Positions 44,301-55,241 of a stretch of 64,000 nt of DNA are shown here, piece after piece. Each line of letters starts with the position of its first letter. Within the stretch, counting starts at the first letter, position 1. Made by a program: the position numbers and the translations under genes. This DNA comes from Channa striata (Eukaryota; Chordata; Actinopteri; Anabantiformes; Channidae), in the NCBI GenBank assembly GCA_033026295.1, contig CM065182.1, positions 19,962,215-20,026,214 on the forward strand, written 5' to 3'. The notes below the pieces were generated by a model. That model saw nothing but the letters and a program-made list of their open reading frames with translations. It was not told the origin of the DNA and did no database searches.

Positions 44301-47300
44301 ACTTGTGGAAACTCCTGTAGAATCCTGCAAGTAAGGTCTCGCATTTTCTGACACATGCTGCCTGTTACCAGGTAAGTGAGTCCTCTGCAGTGTTCCATCC
44401 TGAGCCCCCACTTGTTTCGCAACTCCGACAGAAGCATGTAAAACAAATTCTCTGCATCCACATCGCATGGTAGGAACCCAATGAGGTGCTTCTGTGGGAA
44501 ACCAGCTACTGTGACAGACCTAATGAAAACTGGAATCTGCTCCTTTCCCTCTATTACTGTCACATCCTGAAGCAAAATGGAGAAGAAGCGTGCCAATCTG
44601 AGGCTGTTCTGGATCTCCTCCCGCATGAGGTCTTCACTGAAATGAAGGATTTCTGTCTTGTCAATTTTCTCAACACAGATACGATTGAGAGCTTGTTGAC
44701 CCCTAGCACCTCCAATTGGCTCATCAGTGTTGATGTTTGCACCATTAATGCTAAATCCAGTTAGTGCCAGGATTTCCTTAAAATATACTTTCAGAGTTTC
44801 TTTTGCATTGGAGGTGGCCACATCCTCCTGAGTTTGGTTATCTGTTTGCAGTTCAGATGTTGCACTGTTCTCTCCAGACAGTGTAATCTGCTCCGTCACT
44901 TCTGCAGTCACTGTGTTTTCTGATAGTCAGAGGGAAAAAAAAAACATTATGCCATTTATAACCTGCTTTAACATCCTGGAATCAATATCTAAGGCAAGAC
45001 ATACTAAAAATAAATAAATAAATCAAATCAAGCAAGTCAGTATACCTTTTGTTTTCTTTACAGAAGCAAATCCCTCTTCCGACTGAGGAGACACACAAGA
45101 GGCAATTAAAGTTTTACAGTTTTGGGGTTTGTAAGCCCGTTGAAAAATGCAATCATTTATAACATGCAATGACTACACTTACAGGGTCCCTAGCTCGTTT
45201 CCGGTTGCAGGTTGATTGATTATTCATGGGCACTGCAAAGTCAAATATTGTTGGAACAGCATCTTCCCTTAAGTCACAAGTGGTGGCACTCTGAAAAACA
45301 AAAGACTTGAGTTTTGTCTAATTGTCGTGCTTAATGTTTGTGGTTTGCAAACCTATGCAGATTACGTTCTGAGATGCTTGCATATGTCTATCTGTTGTAG
45401 TTGTGTGACAGATGTACATGCCCACAAAGGGGCAGTGTTGTGTTTAGCAATGCTGACGTCAAATTAGACAGGAAGTGGAAAGTTAGCCCAGTTTAAACAA
45501 ATTACTACACTAAACTGATGAATGGAGACAGAACAAAATGGGCAAGGTGTTTACATTTTCTAACCTTGTCTGGCAACTGCTCTTCTAGCTGTTCTGTCTT
45601 TTATTTTTCATTTCCTTCATTGTTTTTGTTTCTTTTTTGTTTCAATCCTCCCTCCCACCTCCATGACACTAATCAGTTTGTTGACACGCATCTCTGCACA
45701 ACAAATTGTTTTTCAGGGCTTCTGCAAGCCTCTGCAACCTGCAGTTACCCTAAACCCGTTTTCTGCATGGGCCTGCAGAGGCATTTAAGCGTATAGACCG
45801 ACATTAATATTGTGTGACAAACACGGTTTATGATCTTAAGCTATAAGCATTTATGTACAAATACAATAACTATAAATACGCTGATATTTAATTACAAAAC
45901 GACCAAAAAATTACTGATGCAATTTTTAAAATCTACATCTGGCAAATAAAAAGGAACTAATATTTTTTTTGTTGTTTATTAACAGTCAGTCTTAATCTTC
46001 AAACCAAATACACTGATACTATTAAACAACATAAACAGTTGTTCCCCAAAAGTATCAACTCTTGTTACCAGAATTATTTGGTCAAACTATATTTTGTTGA
46101 CACTGGATTGTGATTGTGATAGTGATATTGGAATTTCAATGTTGAAAAATGAACAACCACCGCATGTCTTAACATTATAATCATCAAAATAAAATTTTAC
46201 ATTGCATTAGACGGCTTAGAGAAATTGTTTTCTTTTCAGTTAAATACGATAAAAACTTCTATTAGTTGGTTAGTTATTATTCTATAATATCTACTATTTT
46301 ACACAGAACTAGTGCTATTATAATCACAAATCATATAAAAACAAATTTTTTGGTATTTTTGTTTTTTCTCTATTTTGATAACCTAAGAGAATAATGGGAA
46401 ATGCAATGGTTCTTACCAGATTCGAAATCATAGAGGGCTCAAAGTGCTTTCCACAGAGTCTGTACAGTTTATGTAACTGCTCTGGAGGTTCTGATGCCAA
46501 ATCTTGACGATGACAGTTGTTCAACCATTGTTTGCAGCTACAAAACACAAAGTGAAAGGCAAAGACATGGTGTGATTTATCGTCAACCATTAACTTAATA
46601 ATTGAAATAACCATTTAGAAAAATGCCTGCGCACACTGTTTTGCTTATACAACGATTAGCCACAATACTAACACTGGTGGTCTTAATATTATGATGACAA
46701 GGGTCAGCGTGGCAACTCTGCAGATAGTATAAGTTTTAACATCTTTATGTGGTGACAAGTCGTCAACTTATGCCGATCCATCAACATCCAACACTTATTA
46801 GTTCAATGTTTTTATAAAACCATGTAATATTTTTATATAAAAACTACCAGATGGTATTAACAATATAAACACGAATTACTGTGAAGCACAAGTTTCACGA
46901 TGATCAGCATGGTGAAATCATAAAATTTCCATCATGATGTTCTATATATCTAAATCATTAATCGTCATCTCCAGTCCTTCAGAGCCCCTGTCCTGCTTGT
47001 TTTTAAAATCATACTAGCACAAACCACTGACGATTACCTAAATCTGATGTGTTATGGAACTGGAAGATGGTCGGCACTGGGAGGACTGGAGTTGACAACC
47101 ACAGGTTTAAGTAGTATAATATTAAGATGGAAGGAATGCTTGACCTAAGCTACTGCCTTGATCAGATTAATTAGCTTAAGGGATGAAAAGACAAATAAGC
47201 ATAATTAAAATGAAACAAATAAAACTTTTCACAAGACAAATTATATAATCTCTTTGGTCCACACCAATACAAGATAAAACATTCAAGTTGTTCATTGATT

Positions 47301-48706
47301 TTTTTCTAAGCCAGTTGCTATATTGCAAGAATGTAGTACTGGGCAAATGCAACATTAAATGCATTTTATAGAAACATGACATATTTAATAATGGTTGCAC
47401 AATACAGGAAAGTGATCCTACTGTAAGAGCAGCATCTTGAAGTTCCTGTTTCCAGTAATATTTGCTCTTTGTATATCTGCCATTGTTTTAATTGGAATTT
47501 TTATATGATATATGTTTTATGTTATATATATTTAATAGATTTATACTTGAATAGAGGGATGCTTTGATATGAAATTTTACAAATTAACGCAGCTATTCAG
47601 CTGTAAAACAACTTTTTAAGTGAAAGATGCTTATTATATGTGTAGAAACAGGCCATGTCTGCTTAGCCTTCACTTTATTTTTATTGTATACTTGGTTCTC
47701 TCTGTCAACAAATCTTTATTGAAGCATGCCCAGAATAAAGGTGGATAGATATGACCTCAAAGAAATGATATTTGCTCTTGTGGGTAAACACATCATTAGA
47801 TGGGGGGAGAGTACAAACGAGCGCGTCACACAACTGCCGCGTTGAGCGTGAAACACGTTGAGCCACCGCGTTGTGAGCACACACACACACACACACACAC
47901 ACACCCGCTTCCTCTTGGGTTGATCCGACTTTTCCTGCACAGATACGCGGCTGAGATTCAAGCAGCTGCACTGCACCTTCAAACGCGCGTCTCAGATTCA
48001 CTTTGCTGTAAAAGCGTTACACCACCACAACAGACGTTACGAACCACAACAGCTGGATAACAGGAGGCGCTAAACTGCTACTCATTCACACGGCATCACC
48101 TGCTAAAACGAAATGTGACTTTCAATTCACGGGCTTCACGAAATCACGCCGATAGGTTAAGTTGAGCAACGTCCACAATGAAGTGAACTAGCATCATGAA
48201 TGAGAATATCTCCAATAAACCAGCGTTAACGTCGCTCCTGCTAGTAACGTTACCACGCTACTGAGACGCTAGGTGTCGTGTACCGATGGCGATTTAAATT
48301 ACAGCACACAAAAGTTTTTAACTCCGGTTTCTCTGGGAATACAGAATAACAGAACACAACGATAAACCGAGAGCGTGAGTGTTTCACGGCAGAGCACGTC
48401 TCGGAGCAGGAACGAGCGAACCGAGCCTGTCTCGCACGGATTTTTCTTCCGAGAGCAGCGTTAGCTTCGTCTGCGCCATTTTCGACGGAGTTGTCACTGT
48501 TAGCCAACATGATGGTAAGCTAACGCCAGTGTTAACACTGGAAGGCTACCAGTCGTGTTTGCATGTTCGGTGGCTCGTCTTTAATACACCGTTCAGTGAA
48601 CCGAGCACAGCACTTACCGCTCTGGATCCAAAGGGAAACTGAAGAGTGTAGTGGTCGATTCCCCTGGCTGGTAATCACAGTTCGCTGCGGCGCAGCAGTC
48701 AGTCAT
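36803..48706 (-). CDS. thap12: THAP12-type protein with four tandem C-terminal domains
   Basis: Exons (5' to 3'): 48618-48706, 46417-46537, 45183-45290, 45046-45082, 43121-44919, 42966-42996, 40994-42762, 40839-40887, 38679-40474, 38445-38481, 36803-38337. All junctions are GT-AG, phases agree throughout, and the sum is 2456 residues plus stop. Residues 1-86 form an intact THAP zinc finger: C5, C10, W34, C58, H61 and the closing 'AVPTIF'. After it come four large modules at about 119-718, 729-1318, 1335-1933 and 1946-2456, each resembling the C-terminal part of THAP12 (PRKRIR, p52rIPK), which is regarded as derived from a hAT-like transposase. Human THAP12 has one such part and 761 residues. 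The human protein is described as a repressor of the PKR inhibitor DNAJC3 (P58IPK); the role here is unknown. The next gene upstream is a normal THAP12. The suffix (a/b) cannot be assigned. No transcript evidence was available; the single-gene reading rests on phase and frame. Confidence 0.85.
38679..40474 (-). CDS. thap12: THAP12 module C (giant exon 9)
   Basis: Third module, 599 codons, entered from micro-exon 40839-40887. The signature reads 'DWGLPMSQCRGQAFMHLGSG'. The N-terminal part of this module is strongly diverged from ordinary THAP12, while the central and C-terminal blocks ('HSTWFEQAFQLA', 'TDLPEPEAAEQEINTW') remain recognisable. Confidence 0.86.
40727..40766. repeat. Four-copy 10-bp tandem repeat in an intron
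   Basis: Four imperfect 10-base units of the type 'agagcatggc' in the intron between micro-exon 40839-40887 and module C. Confidence 0.7.
40994..42762 (-). CDS. thap12: THAP12 module B (giant exon 7)
   Basis: Second module, 590 codons, entered from micro-exon 42966-42996. The signature reads 'EWRLDLNNCRGQAYLGSG', with the usual WGL changed to WRL. The C-terminal 'CLAMLQVGTDFSRDLDRMV' segment is retained. There is no THAP finger and no convincing independent start before it. Confidence 0.86.
43121..44919 (-). CDS. thap12: THAP12 module A (giant exon 5)
   Basis: First of the four modules, 600 codons, entered from micro-exon 45046-45082. Contains the family signature 'KWGLRMEHCRG' and the downstream 'HRKWF' and 'LEPFLNCINEM' blocks. 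It keeps the C-terminal segment ('MAYVYVNQDVHFSVEQMVESYV') that aligns with the end of human THAP12. If the following intron (42997-43120) is retained, translation stops after five more residues, giving a protein of about 723 residues, the normal THAP12 size. Confidence 0.88.
45291..48617 (-). other. Introns 1 and 2 of the four-module THAP12 gene
   Basis: Intron 1 is 46538-48617 and intron 2 is 45291-46416. They are AT-rich and contain a (CA)n tract at 47878-47904. I see no additional coding exon in them. Confidence 0.75.
47878..47904. repeat. (CA)n microsatellite
   Basis: About thirteen CA units in intron 1 of the four-module THAP12 gene. Confidence 0.9.
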
Positions 48707-48800
48707 TTTGGACTGCAATGTAGCTAGCTAGCTAGCAAGTTAGCTAGCTTAGCTGGCGGTTGCAAGCTGGCAAGCGTCTTCTGAGGAAACCTGCAGGGGA
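48707..48800 (-). promoter_or_regulatory. 5' UTR/promoter-proximal region of the four-module THAP12 gene with TAGC repeat
   Basis: Directly upstream of the start codon at 48706 lies a run of TAGC tetranucleotides (48721-48755), self-complementary and interrupted once. Flanking DNA is moderately GC-rich. The transcription start is not identifiable from sequence, so whether the repeat is transcribed is unknown. Confidence 0.5.
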
Positions 48801-51073
48801 GAGACTACAGAACCGTGCCTTAGGCAAAACCTGCAAGCGACGCTGTCGACTCTCGCTATTGTTTCGGATTTTTGTCTCTTGAGCGATCTAAGAATCTAGT
48901 AATTCCATACTTTCAAAACTTGATGCTGCGTGGTGAGCCAAGAGTCGCCGAAAGCGTGTTCTAACATCAACCAGGAACTAGACCGTGCAGTACAAAGTGA
49001 TCCTCAGCAGAGGGCAGGATGGCACCGGCCTGGCTAAAGACTTTAATCCGTTTATGTCAGGAACAGAAGGCCATCCGGCCCACATTTACACAATACCCCT
49101 TCAGCAGAGCCTAAATTACATTATCATCATCTCAAAGTGAATATCAGATGCTATTTTTTCACGGATGATCAGAATTAATACCAGATATACTGGTACCACA
49201 GAGTTAAAGATCACTCACAGCTTGTATGTTGTTTTACCTATTGTTTTATCCACAGCAGGCAAGAGACTTTAGACTTCTAAACAGAATCTGCAATATATTT
49301 TTAGAATCACATATATTTGAATGTAAATATTGAGGGATTGCTTTAAATATAAACTTGTTGATTATCATAGAAAACGTAATTGTAATGTTTTTTTGAATAT
49401 GGCCAATAATTTTGTTTCTATGTCATAGTTTTACATACTTTAACTCTTTAAAATGGTACACATTCAAGTAATTTAACATTATTTTACATCAATATCATTA
49501 TCATCTGTCTTCTGAAATTACATTTTAAATTACAATTATATCTAAATTGTCTTTTTTTTCGCAGCCTACACAAAACATGTAATTCACATTATTCACTGAA
49601 TGTAATTCAGCGGATAACTTTATCATTCTATGCAGAACGATAACGGATGACAGATTTTAATACCTGTTCATACATTAGCCAAGGTGATCAATAACTACAG
49701 TAGCAATGTCCCATTAGTGTGACCATTCCCAACATGAGAAAATATTTACTACATTAATTAATAAATACAAAACATATAAATCTGTTTACAAATTAGGACA
49801 TTGTATCATTGAAATTTTTAAATATTAAGGTTATGTAGTGATTTGCAAATCACTGCAAACCTATTTTCAAGTTAAATCTTTGATCAAATGCATTTTGAAT
49901 TTTAAGCTAACATAAGTTGGGAAAAGTGGCATCAAAACACTAGAATAGTTGTGTAATGCTTAATTAGATGATGGAACATCTAACAATATTGGGGTTTATC
50001 ACCAACAGTTCAGTTTCATGACATGGGCATAAAAAGTATCACAGAGAAAGGATCAGGCAACATTTCTCACTCTTAAAAACTGTTCAAGGACTTAAGATTA
50101 ATGTTTTTTAATGAAAAAATGCAATGAATTTAAGGATTTTATTATATGTGATTTATTATGAAATTTAAACATTCATAGAATCAAGGAAAATCCCTGTGGG
50201 CCCAATGTTACAAATTAAGAGTGAACTGCTATAATCTTCAGGCTCTTCAACAGAGCTGTTGAGAAGCTAAAATTCTATATCATCAGCATAGGGAAAAAAT
50301 TGCTTTCAAAATTAAAACAATTAAAACAATTGCTCTCCTCAGTTCCCAAACTTTTAGTTTTATTAAATTAACCTCAAACCTTTTTTGAAACATGCACTGA
50401 CATTTAATTTAAAATGAACACATATTATTTCAACTTCTAAGATCTCTTTGTACAATTTAAAATCTGTCTATTTAAAATAATTTGCATTCTATTTTAATTT
50501 ACTTTACACAATGTCCTAACAACTGTTTAATATTGGATTTGTAATATTATTCGCAAATCTAACATGATGCGCACAAACATTTATGAAACTAAACAATGTG
50601 AACTCTTGATGTTTAGCTTATCCCTCTTCTCTGTTTAATAGTCAGCTGACACAGAGAAAAAAATACTTTAAATAATCTAGTCAGTGAACATATTTGTATA
50701 GTTTAGAACTCACAGTCACCATGTGAAGTTTACAAAGCAGCTGACACTGGCTCCCAAAATTAACTCTCAACAGTAATAATAAAATAATAAGAGAAAACAA
50801 GAACACAAAATAACTTTTCTGTATCACTGGTGTGACACTTTGCAATCATTATTTAATTATTTACATTATACATTTTATCACAAAGTCTACAAAAATTCAC
50901 TACTGATGTAAGGGCTAGTAAAAAAAAAAAAAAAAACAAGACATAATTTGGTATTTCATTAAGAGCTTAAGTCTAGGAACTGAAAACTCAGAGGTCCACT
51001 CAACTAGCTTCCAGGAATACCCAAGAGTTTATCTCAAGATCAACATTAGATTTGCTTTACTACCACATTACCA
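48800..51073. other. AT-rich spacer including the 3' UTR of the downstream THAP12 gene
   Basis: No coding exons. The right-hand part must contain the 3' UTR of the THAP12 gene ending at 51074. AATAAA hexamers on the minus strand occur at 50359-50364, 50152-50157 and 50138-50143, but I cannot choose among them. A poly(A)/poly(T) tract lies at about 50920-50937. A probable transposon remnant covers roughly 49790-50090. Confidence 0.6.
49790..50090. repeat. Degraded non-autonomous DNA transposon remnant
   Basis: Contains the palindrome 'gatttgcaaatc' followed by 'cattttgaattttaagctaa' type sequence and 'catgacatgggcataaaaag' plus 'tatcacagagaaaggatcag'. From memory these match internal parts of a short element dispersed in teleost genomes (hAT/Tip100-like). 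Class and limits need a repeat-library search. Confidence 0.5.
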
Positions 51074-54000
51074 CTAAGGCAACTCTCCTCTTTCAGGGAA
51101 TGTCTTCATGTAAACCTCAACCATTGAATCCAGATCATAACAAACACCATAGTTCATGTTCAAAACAGCCAGACTCTTTGATCTATATTTGTCAGGCATG
51201 TTGTCCATGTACATCTTATAGTGCTTATACACCACATTGTATCCGTCCTCTAGAGCCAAGGTAGGCAGGACACCAGTCAGTCTCAGGACTGCAAGCACGT
51301 TTGGGAAGAACTTCACATCAGCCAGCTGGAGCGTTTCATGCAGACTGGAGGGCAAAGTCTCGCCTTTTCCTTTCTTGCTCCATTTGACCCACCAACAGTG
51401 CAGCTCGGCAGAGAGGGTTGCTGCATTAGGGATGTCATTTTTAAATACCTGTATGTTGTCTTCTTCAGGTTCAGTAGACTTATGCTGCTCTATGACACTA
51501 GGGACCAGTGACAGACATCTCAGACTCTTCAGGTGCTCATCACAGAAGAGTTCATTCATTTCTTTAATGATGTGATCCACCACAAAAACAGACAGATTGT
51601 GCTTGTAGTAACTGTCTGGCTGAACGGTTGCAGATTCTGACTGATGCTTTCTTATGAATGACCGAGGAACCTTAACTGGGATCTCCATTGCACCAGCTAG
51701 GTTCACAGCTTCATCATTCCAAAACTCATGATACACATCAATGTTGTCCAACACTTCCTTCAGGGAGTGTACCACGGCTTTTAAACTGGATGCAGCAAAA
51801 TGGGCATCTGTTGCACTCCCTTGCACATTCTGGCCAAATGCTCGAGTAAGTGTCATGACGTTTTTCAGCACTACCAACGCCATGACAAACTCAAAATCAG
51901 TTAGTGCTTTTGAAATCTCTAAGGCATCATGTGTGACCTGATCGTTCCACCTCATGTCTTCATTGTCATGCACACTATCTACACAGAGTAGCAGTGCCTC
52001 TAGGATCTCCACTGCCACCTCAAACGCATCATGTCCTGTGGTCCAGCTGGTACGACAAATCTCCTTCAGTTCATTGGCTCTCTGTTCTTTGTCTGGATAG
52101 AAAATGGAAATGGCATGCTCCAGCTCCAACTGCAGTAAAGGTGACTGACTGAAGAATGACTCAATCTTCTTAAAGGTAGACATGACTAGTTGAACCCCCG
52201 GCAAACCCATACTATTGGCCAATGAGATGTTGAGTGTACGAGTAGATCTCAATGTAAGCACTGCCATTGGATACTTCTTAATAAGTGTGTCAGCAAATGT
52301 TCTTATTTTACTAAAATGTATCCCAGAGCATGAATGGGCTTGACCTCTGCACTTTTCCATATCTAAGCCCCAATTATCAGTAATTTCAGAGAGCAACTTC
52401 TCTGCAAGGGTTTCTCCATCTCCTTCAAAGCTCAAAAATCCAAAAAACCTCTCTCGCTGGTAGTTTGACTGATCTACAAAACGAACAAAGACAGGGAGAT
52501 ACCATTCTCCTGAGATCTTCACCAAATCATCAGTAAGCAACGAGAAAAAGAGATTTTGTTTAACTTCGTCCACCAGCTTACTGCGGATGCATTTCTCACA
52601 CACCTCAATAACCTGAATTAGCTGAGCTGAGGAGCAGCATTCCTTGTTTAGCTCATACCTCTTCTTGAGGACTTCATCTCCAGAATTCATGCGATACTCT
52701 AGCAATGCCTGAAAGTTGCTTGACCCAAGAACGTCCTGTTTATTATCACCAGGCCTTGTAGGAGGAATGCCCTGCTCTGCCAACAGTATAAAAACTTCAA
52801 ATAAGGACTTCAGATACTCTTTGTAGTCTTCTTCCTCAGGTACTGTTTCAACATCCTTGTTAGCTGTCTCTACTTGGGACTTTTTCATTTCTAAAAAGAA
52901 TTTAGAAATAGATTACAAAATCACACCAATAATTTCACTGTCTTCATCAATAAAAACAAAAATGTAGTATATGTTTGTGATGATGTTTATACTTACTTTT
53001 TCTCCCCTTACACTCTATTTCACCTTCTTTGGGCTACAAAAGTAAAGACAAATTAAAATTTTGACAATAAAAACAACAACGACAAACTGTGGAAGATTCC
53101 CATTTAAACTTTTTTACCAACCGTTTCTTTGTTGCACTTCATCTGTCCATTTTGAGGTGCATCAAAGATAGTTGGTATGGCATCATCCTTCAGCACTGTA
53201 CTCTGTGTATCCTGAAAACAGATACACCAAAAACGGTTATCATATAGCACACATAGAGGCTGAATGAATAATTTTGCTTTTTTAACAAAGTATTAAATTG
53301 CTACATTAAAGATCCATCAAGCACTTTAAAATGCACAGGATTTATTTGGTAATTACTGTAATACAAACTACTAAAATAATAACAACCTATAAAAATTATT
53401 TTTAAGGTAGTGCAGAGACTGCTGTCACACTACCATTTGATCCAAAATGAAAACATAACTTACACTGTCAATCAAAGATGGTTCGAAATGCTTTCCACAC
53501 AGTCTGTAAAATCTGAACAGCTGCTCTGGGGATTTGTCCATGAGATCTTGCCTCTGACATTTTTCAGCCCACTTCTTGGATCTGAAGGGAGAGGTGAAAA
53601 CAACAGTTACCGTTCAGCACTGGATCACTTTAAAAAACTATAGAAATTATGCTGCAACTTTCCACAATTCAACAATGACTGCTAATGTGAGATGAACAAC
53701 AGCAAAATAAAAAAATCAAATTTAGAAAGCAATTATTTAATTTATTGGCTTAATTACACACTCTTCTGTCTTGTGTTAGGAATGAGGTGTCTGTCTATAG
53801 ACTCACAAATTGTGCTTTTAAAATGTAAGATCCAGATCCAGAGATTACTATAATGCGTTAACGAGTCATCAAGAAGCCAAATAACCAAAGATAAATAAAT
53901 AAACGATGAATCACTTTCCATGTTATCGTAGATGCAGAAGACGAGCAGCTAACGTTAGTCCCAATGAGTGGTAACGAACAAGCTTAATTATAGACACACT

Positions 54001-54306
54001 CTCTGACAACACATTTTTAAAAAGTACGTATAGTTTCAGCAAAAAGCTAGAGCACGTGAACCTGTCAATCCCGCAACAAACTGCATACTGAAATTTAAGC
54101 AGATAATTTATAATGTATAATTAATCACCCACAAAAACTAAAATATTCAAAGTGGTCAGGCTAGCTAACGCGCTTCCTGTTTGTCGTAGGGTCAGAGTTA
54201 GCATTAATTTAGCTTACCTTTCCAGGTCACGGGGAAACCTGAAGAGAGTCTGGGGGTCGGATTTGCTGCTTGTGCAGTTCGGAGCAGCGCAGTGATTTTG
54301 CATCAT
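51074..54306 (-). CDS. thap12: THAP12 (PRKRIR/p52rIPK-type THAP protein)
   Basis: Exons (5' to 3'): 54218-54306, 53464-53581, 53122-53211, 52997-53033, 51074-52890. Two ATGs are adjacent (54304-54306 and 54301-54303); the second aligns with the human start ('M-x-N-x-CAAPNC') and gives 715 residues, versus 761 in human. The THAP finger is intact: C5, C10, W33, C57, H60 and 'AIPTIF' at 79-84. The giant last exon carries 'YLKSLFEVFILLAEQGIP', 'NFQALLEYRMNSGDE', 'NWGLDMEKCRGQA', 'ELHCWWVKW' and 'LAVLNMNYGVCYDLDSMV', all close to human THAP12. The THAP domain is a zinc-dependent DNA-binding fold; the C-terminal part is transposase-derived. Exon 3 ends at an unusual GTTGGT donor, chosen because GTAAAA four bases later would put a stop in exon 4. 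The exon layout matches the first five exons of the neighbouring four-module gene. Paralogue suffix undetermined. Confidence 0.95.
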
Positions 54307-54309
54307 AAG

Positions 54310-55150
54310 TTTGTACCATAAACGAGTGTTTTGCTGTAAAATCGTTTTGAAGACAGACAACGGCTAACGCTAGCATCCAGGCCACTTGGAACTAAATTTC
54401 CGTTTTCCGCTTTCAAAATAAAAGACACGGTAAATGAAAATGTGTCAGGACTTGACAGAACATAATAATGATGCACTCGGGCCACTTGTCAACACTACAC
54501 AACAATATATTTGTTCTTATGCCAGTGTTACACAGTCAAATGAAGTAATCCTTTCTTTTATTAGTTGAAATAATTCGATTTTATTGTGAAGCTTACTTTT
54601 CAAACAGCTTTACGAATTTAACGGCGTGATCATAAGCGCGCGAATCTGGTATTTCCCACAATCCTCAGCGGTCCTTCCAAAGTCCAGAGGTTCGAAAACA
54701 TGCCATAGTATTTCCAATAGATAGTTTTTACGTTTCATTTGTGGACTGTCACGCTGGCCTATATACCGCACCACCGCCTGTGTACCACAACAGGGAGGCA
54801 GGCTGTGCGAAGACCACGTCTTTATGAAGTTGTCTTCATAAAGACACTGATTATGATCAAAACACGATGTTCTCTGAATTAAATTTTGTTAATCTCACAA
54901 CAGTGATGAGCACTGTTTAGTACTATAGCACCAGGTTTAGTCAGTGCTGTCACTGGGCGTAGCTGTCTGCATGAACCGGTACAGGCGGAATCCTATTTGG
55001 GTTCAAACTTTCAAACCGAAGCAACACTGCGCACCAGCTTGATTTCCTCTCTTCGGTGAGTCTCCTTCTATTGGCTAACGGGGATTTCTCGCGATAGTAG
55101 CGCGACCAATTAGAGCGCAGCGCCGCCAAGTCAAACGAAATGTTATTTTC
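54310..55150. promoter_or_regulatory. Head-to-head intergenic region between thap12 and the ckap2-like gene
   Basis: About 0.85 kb separates the divergent genes. The right-hand half carries promoter-type motifs for the ckap2-like gene, described separately. A 'ctatatacc' TATA-like string lies at about 54760. I see no coding sequence. Whether the two genes share a bidirectional promoter is an inference from spacing only. Confidence 0.5.
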
Positions 55151-55241
55151 CGCAGAGATTCAAGCGACGTGTTTTGCTCTGGACTTTGTTGCACGTTGAC
55201 GGTTTTCCACTTCGTGGGGTTTGCTGAAGCACTGCAGCAGG
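54995..55241 (+). promoter_or_regulatory. Cell-cycle type promoter and 5' untranslated exon of the ckap2-like gene
   Basis: Two CCAAT boxes (reverse ATTGG at 55070-55074, forward CCAAT at 55106-55110) lie about 36 bases apart. CHR-like hexamers (ttcaaa, TTTGAA on the other strand) are at 55002-55007 and 55010-55015. Paired NF-Y boxes with a CHR element are typical of G2/M genes controlled by DREAM/MuvB. A donor (GCAGCAGG then GTAAGA, exon end 55241) and an acceptor at 55611-55612 define a probable 5' untranslated exon ahead of the coding start. Confidence 0.5.

Noticed and set aside
36803..44919. The idea that modules B, C and D are separate intronless retrogenes or pseudogenes
   Set aside because: Each is entered from a micro-exon through a good acceptor in the correct phase, A to C leave through good donors, and no frame disruption is present across nearly 7 kb.
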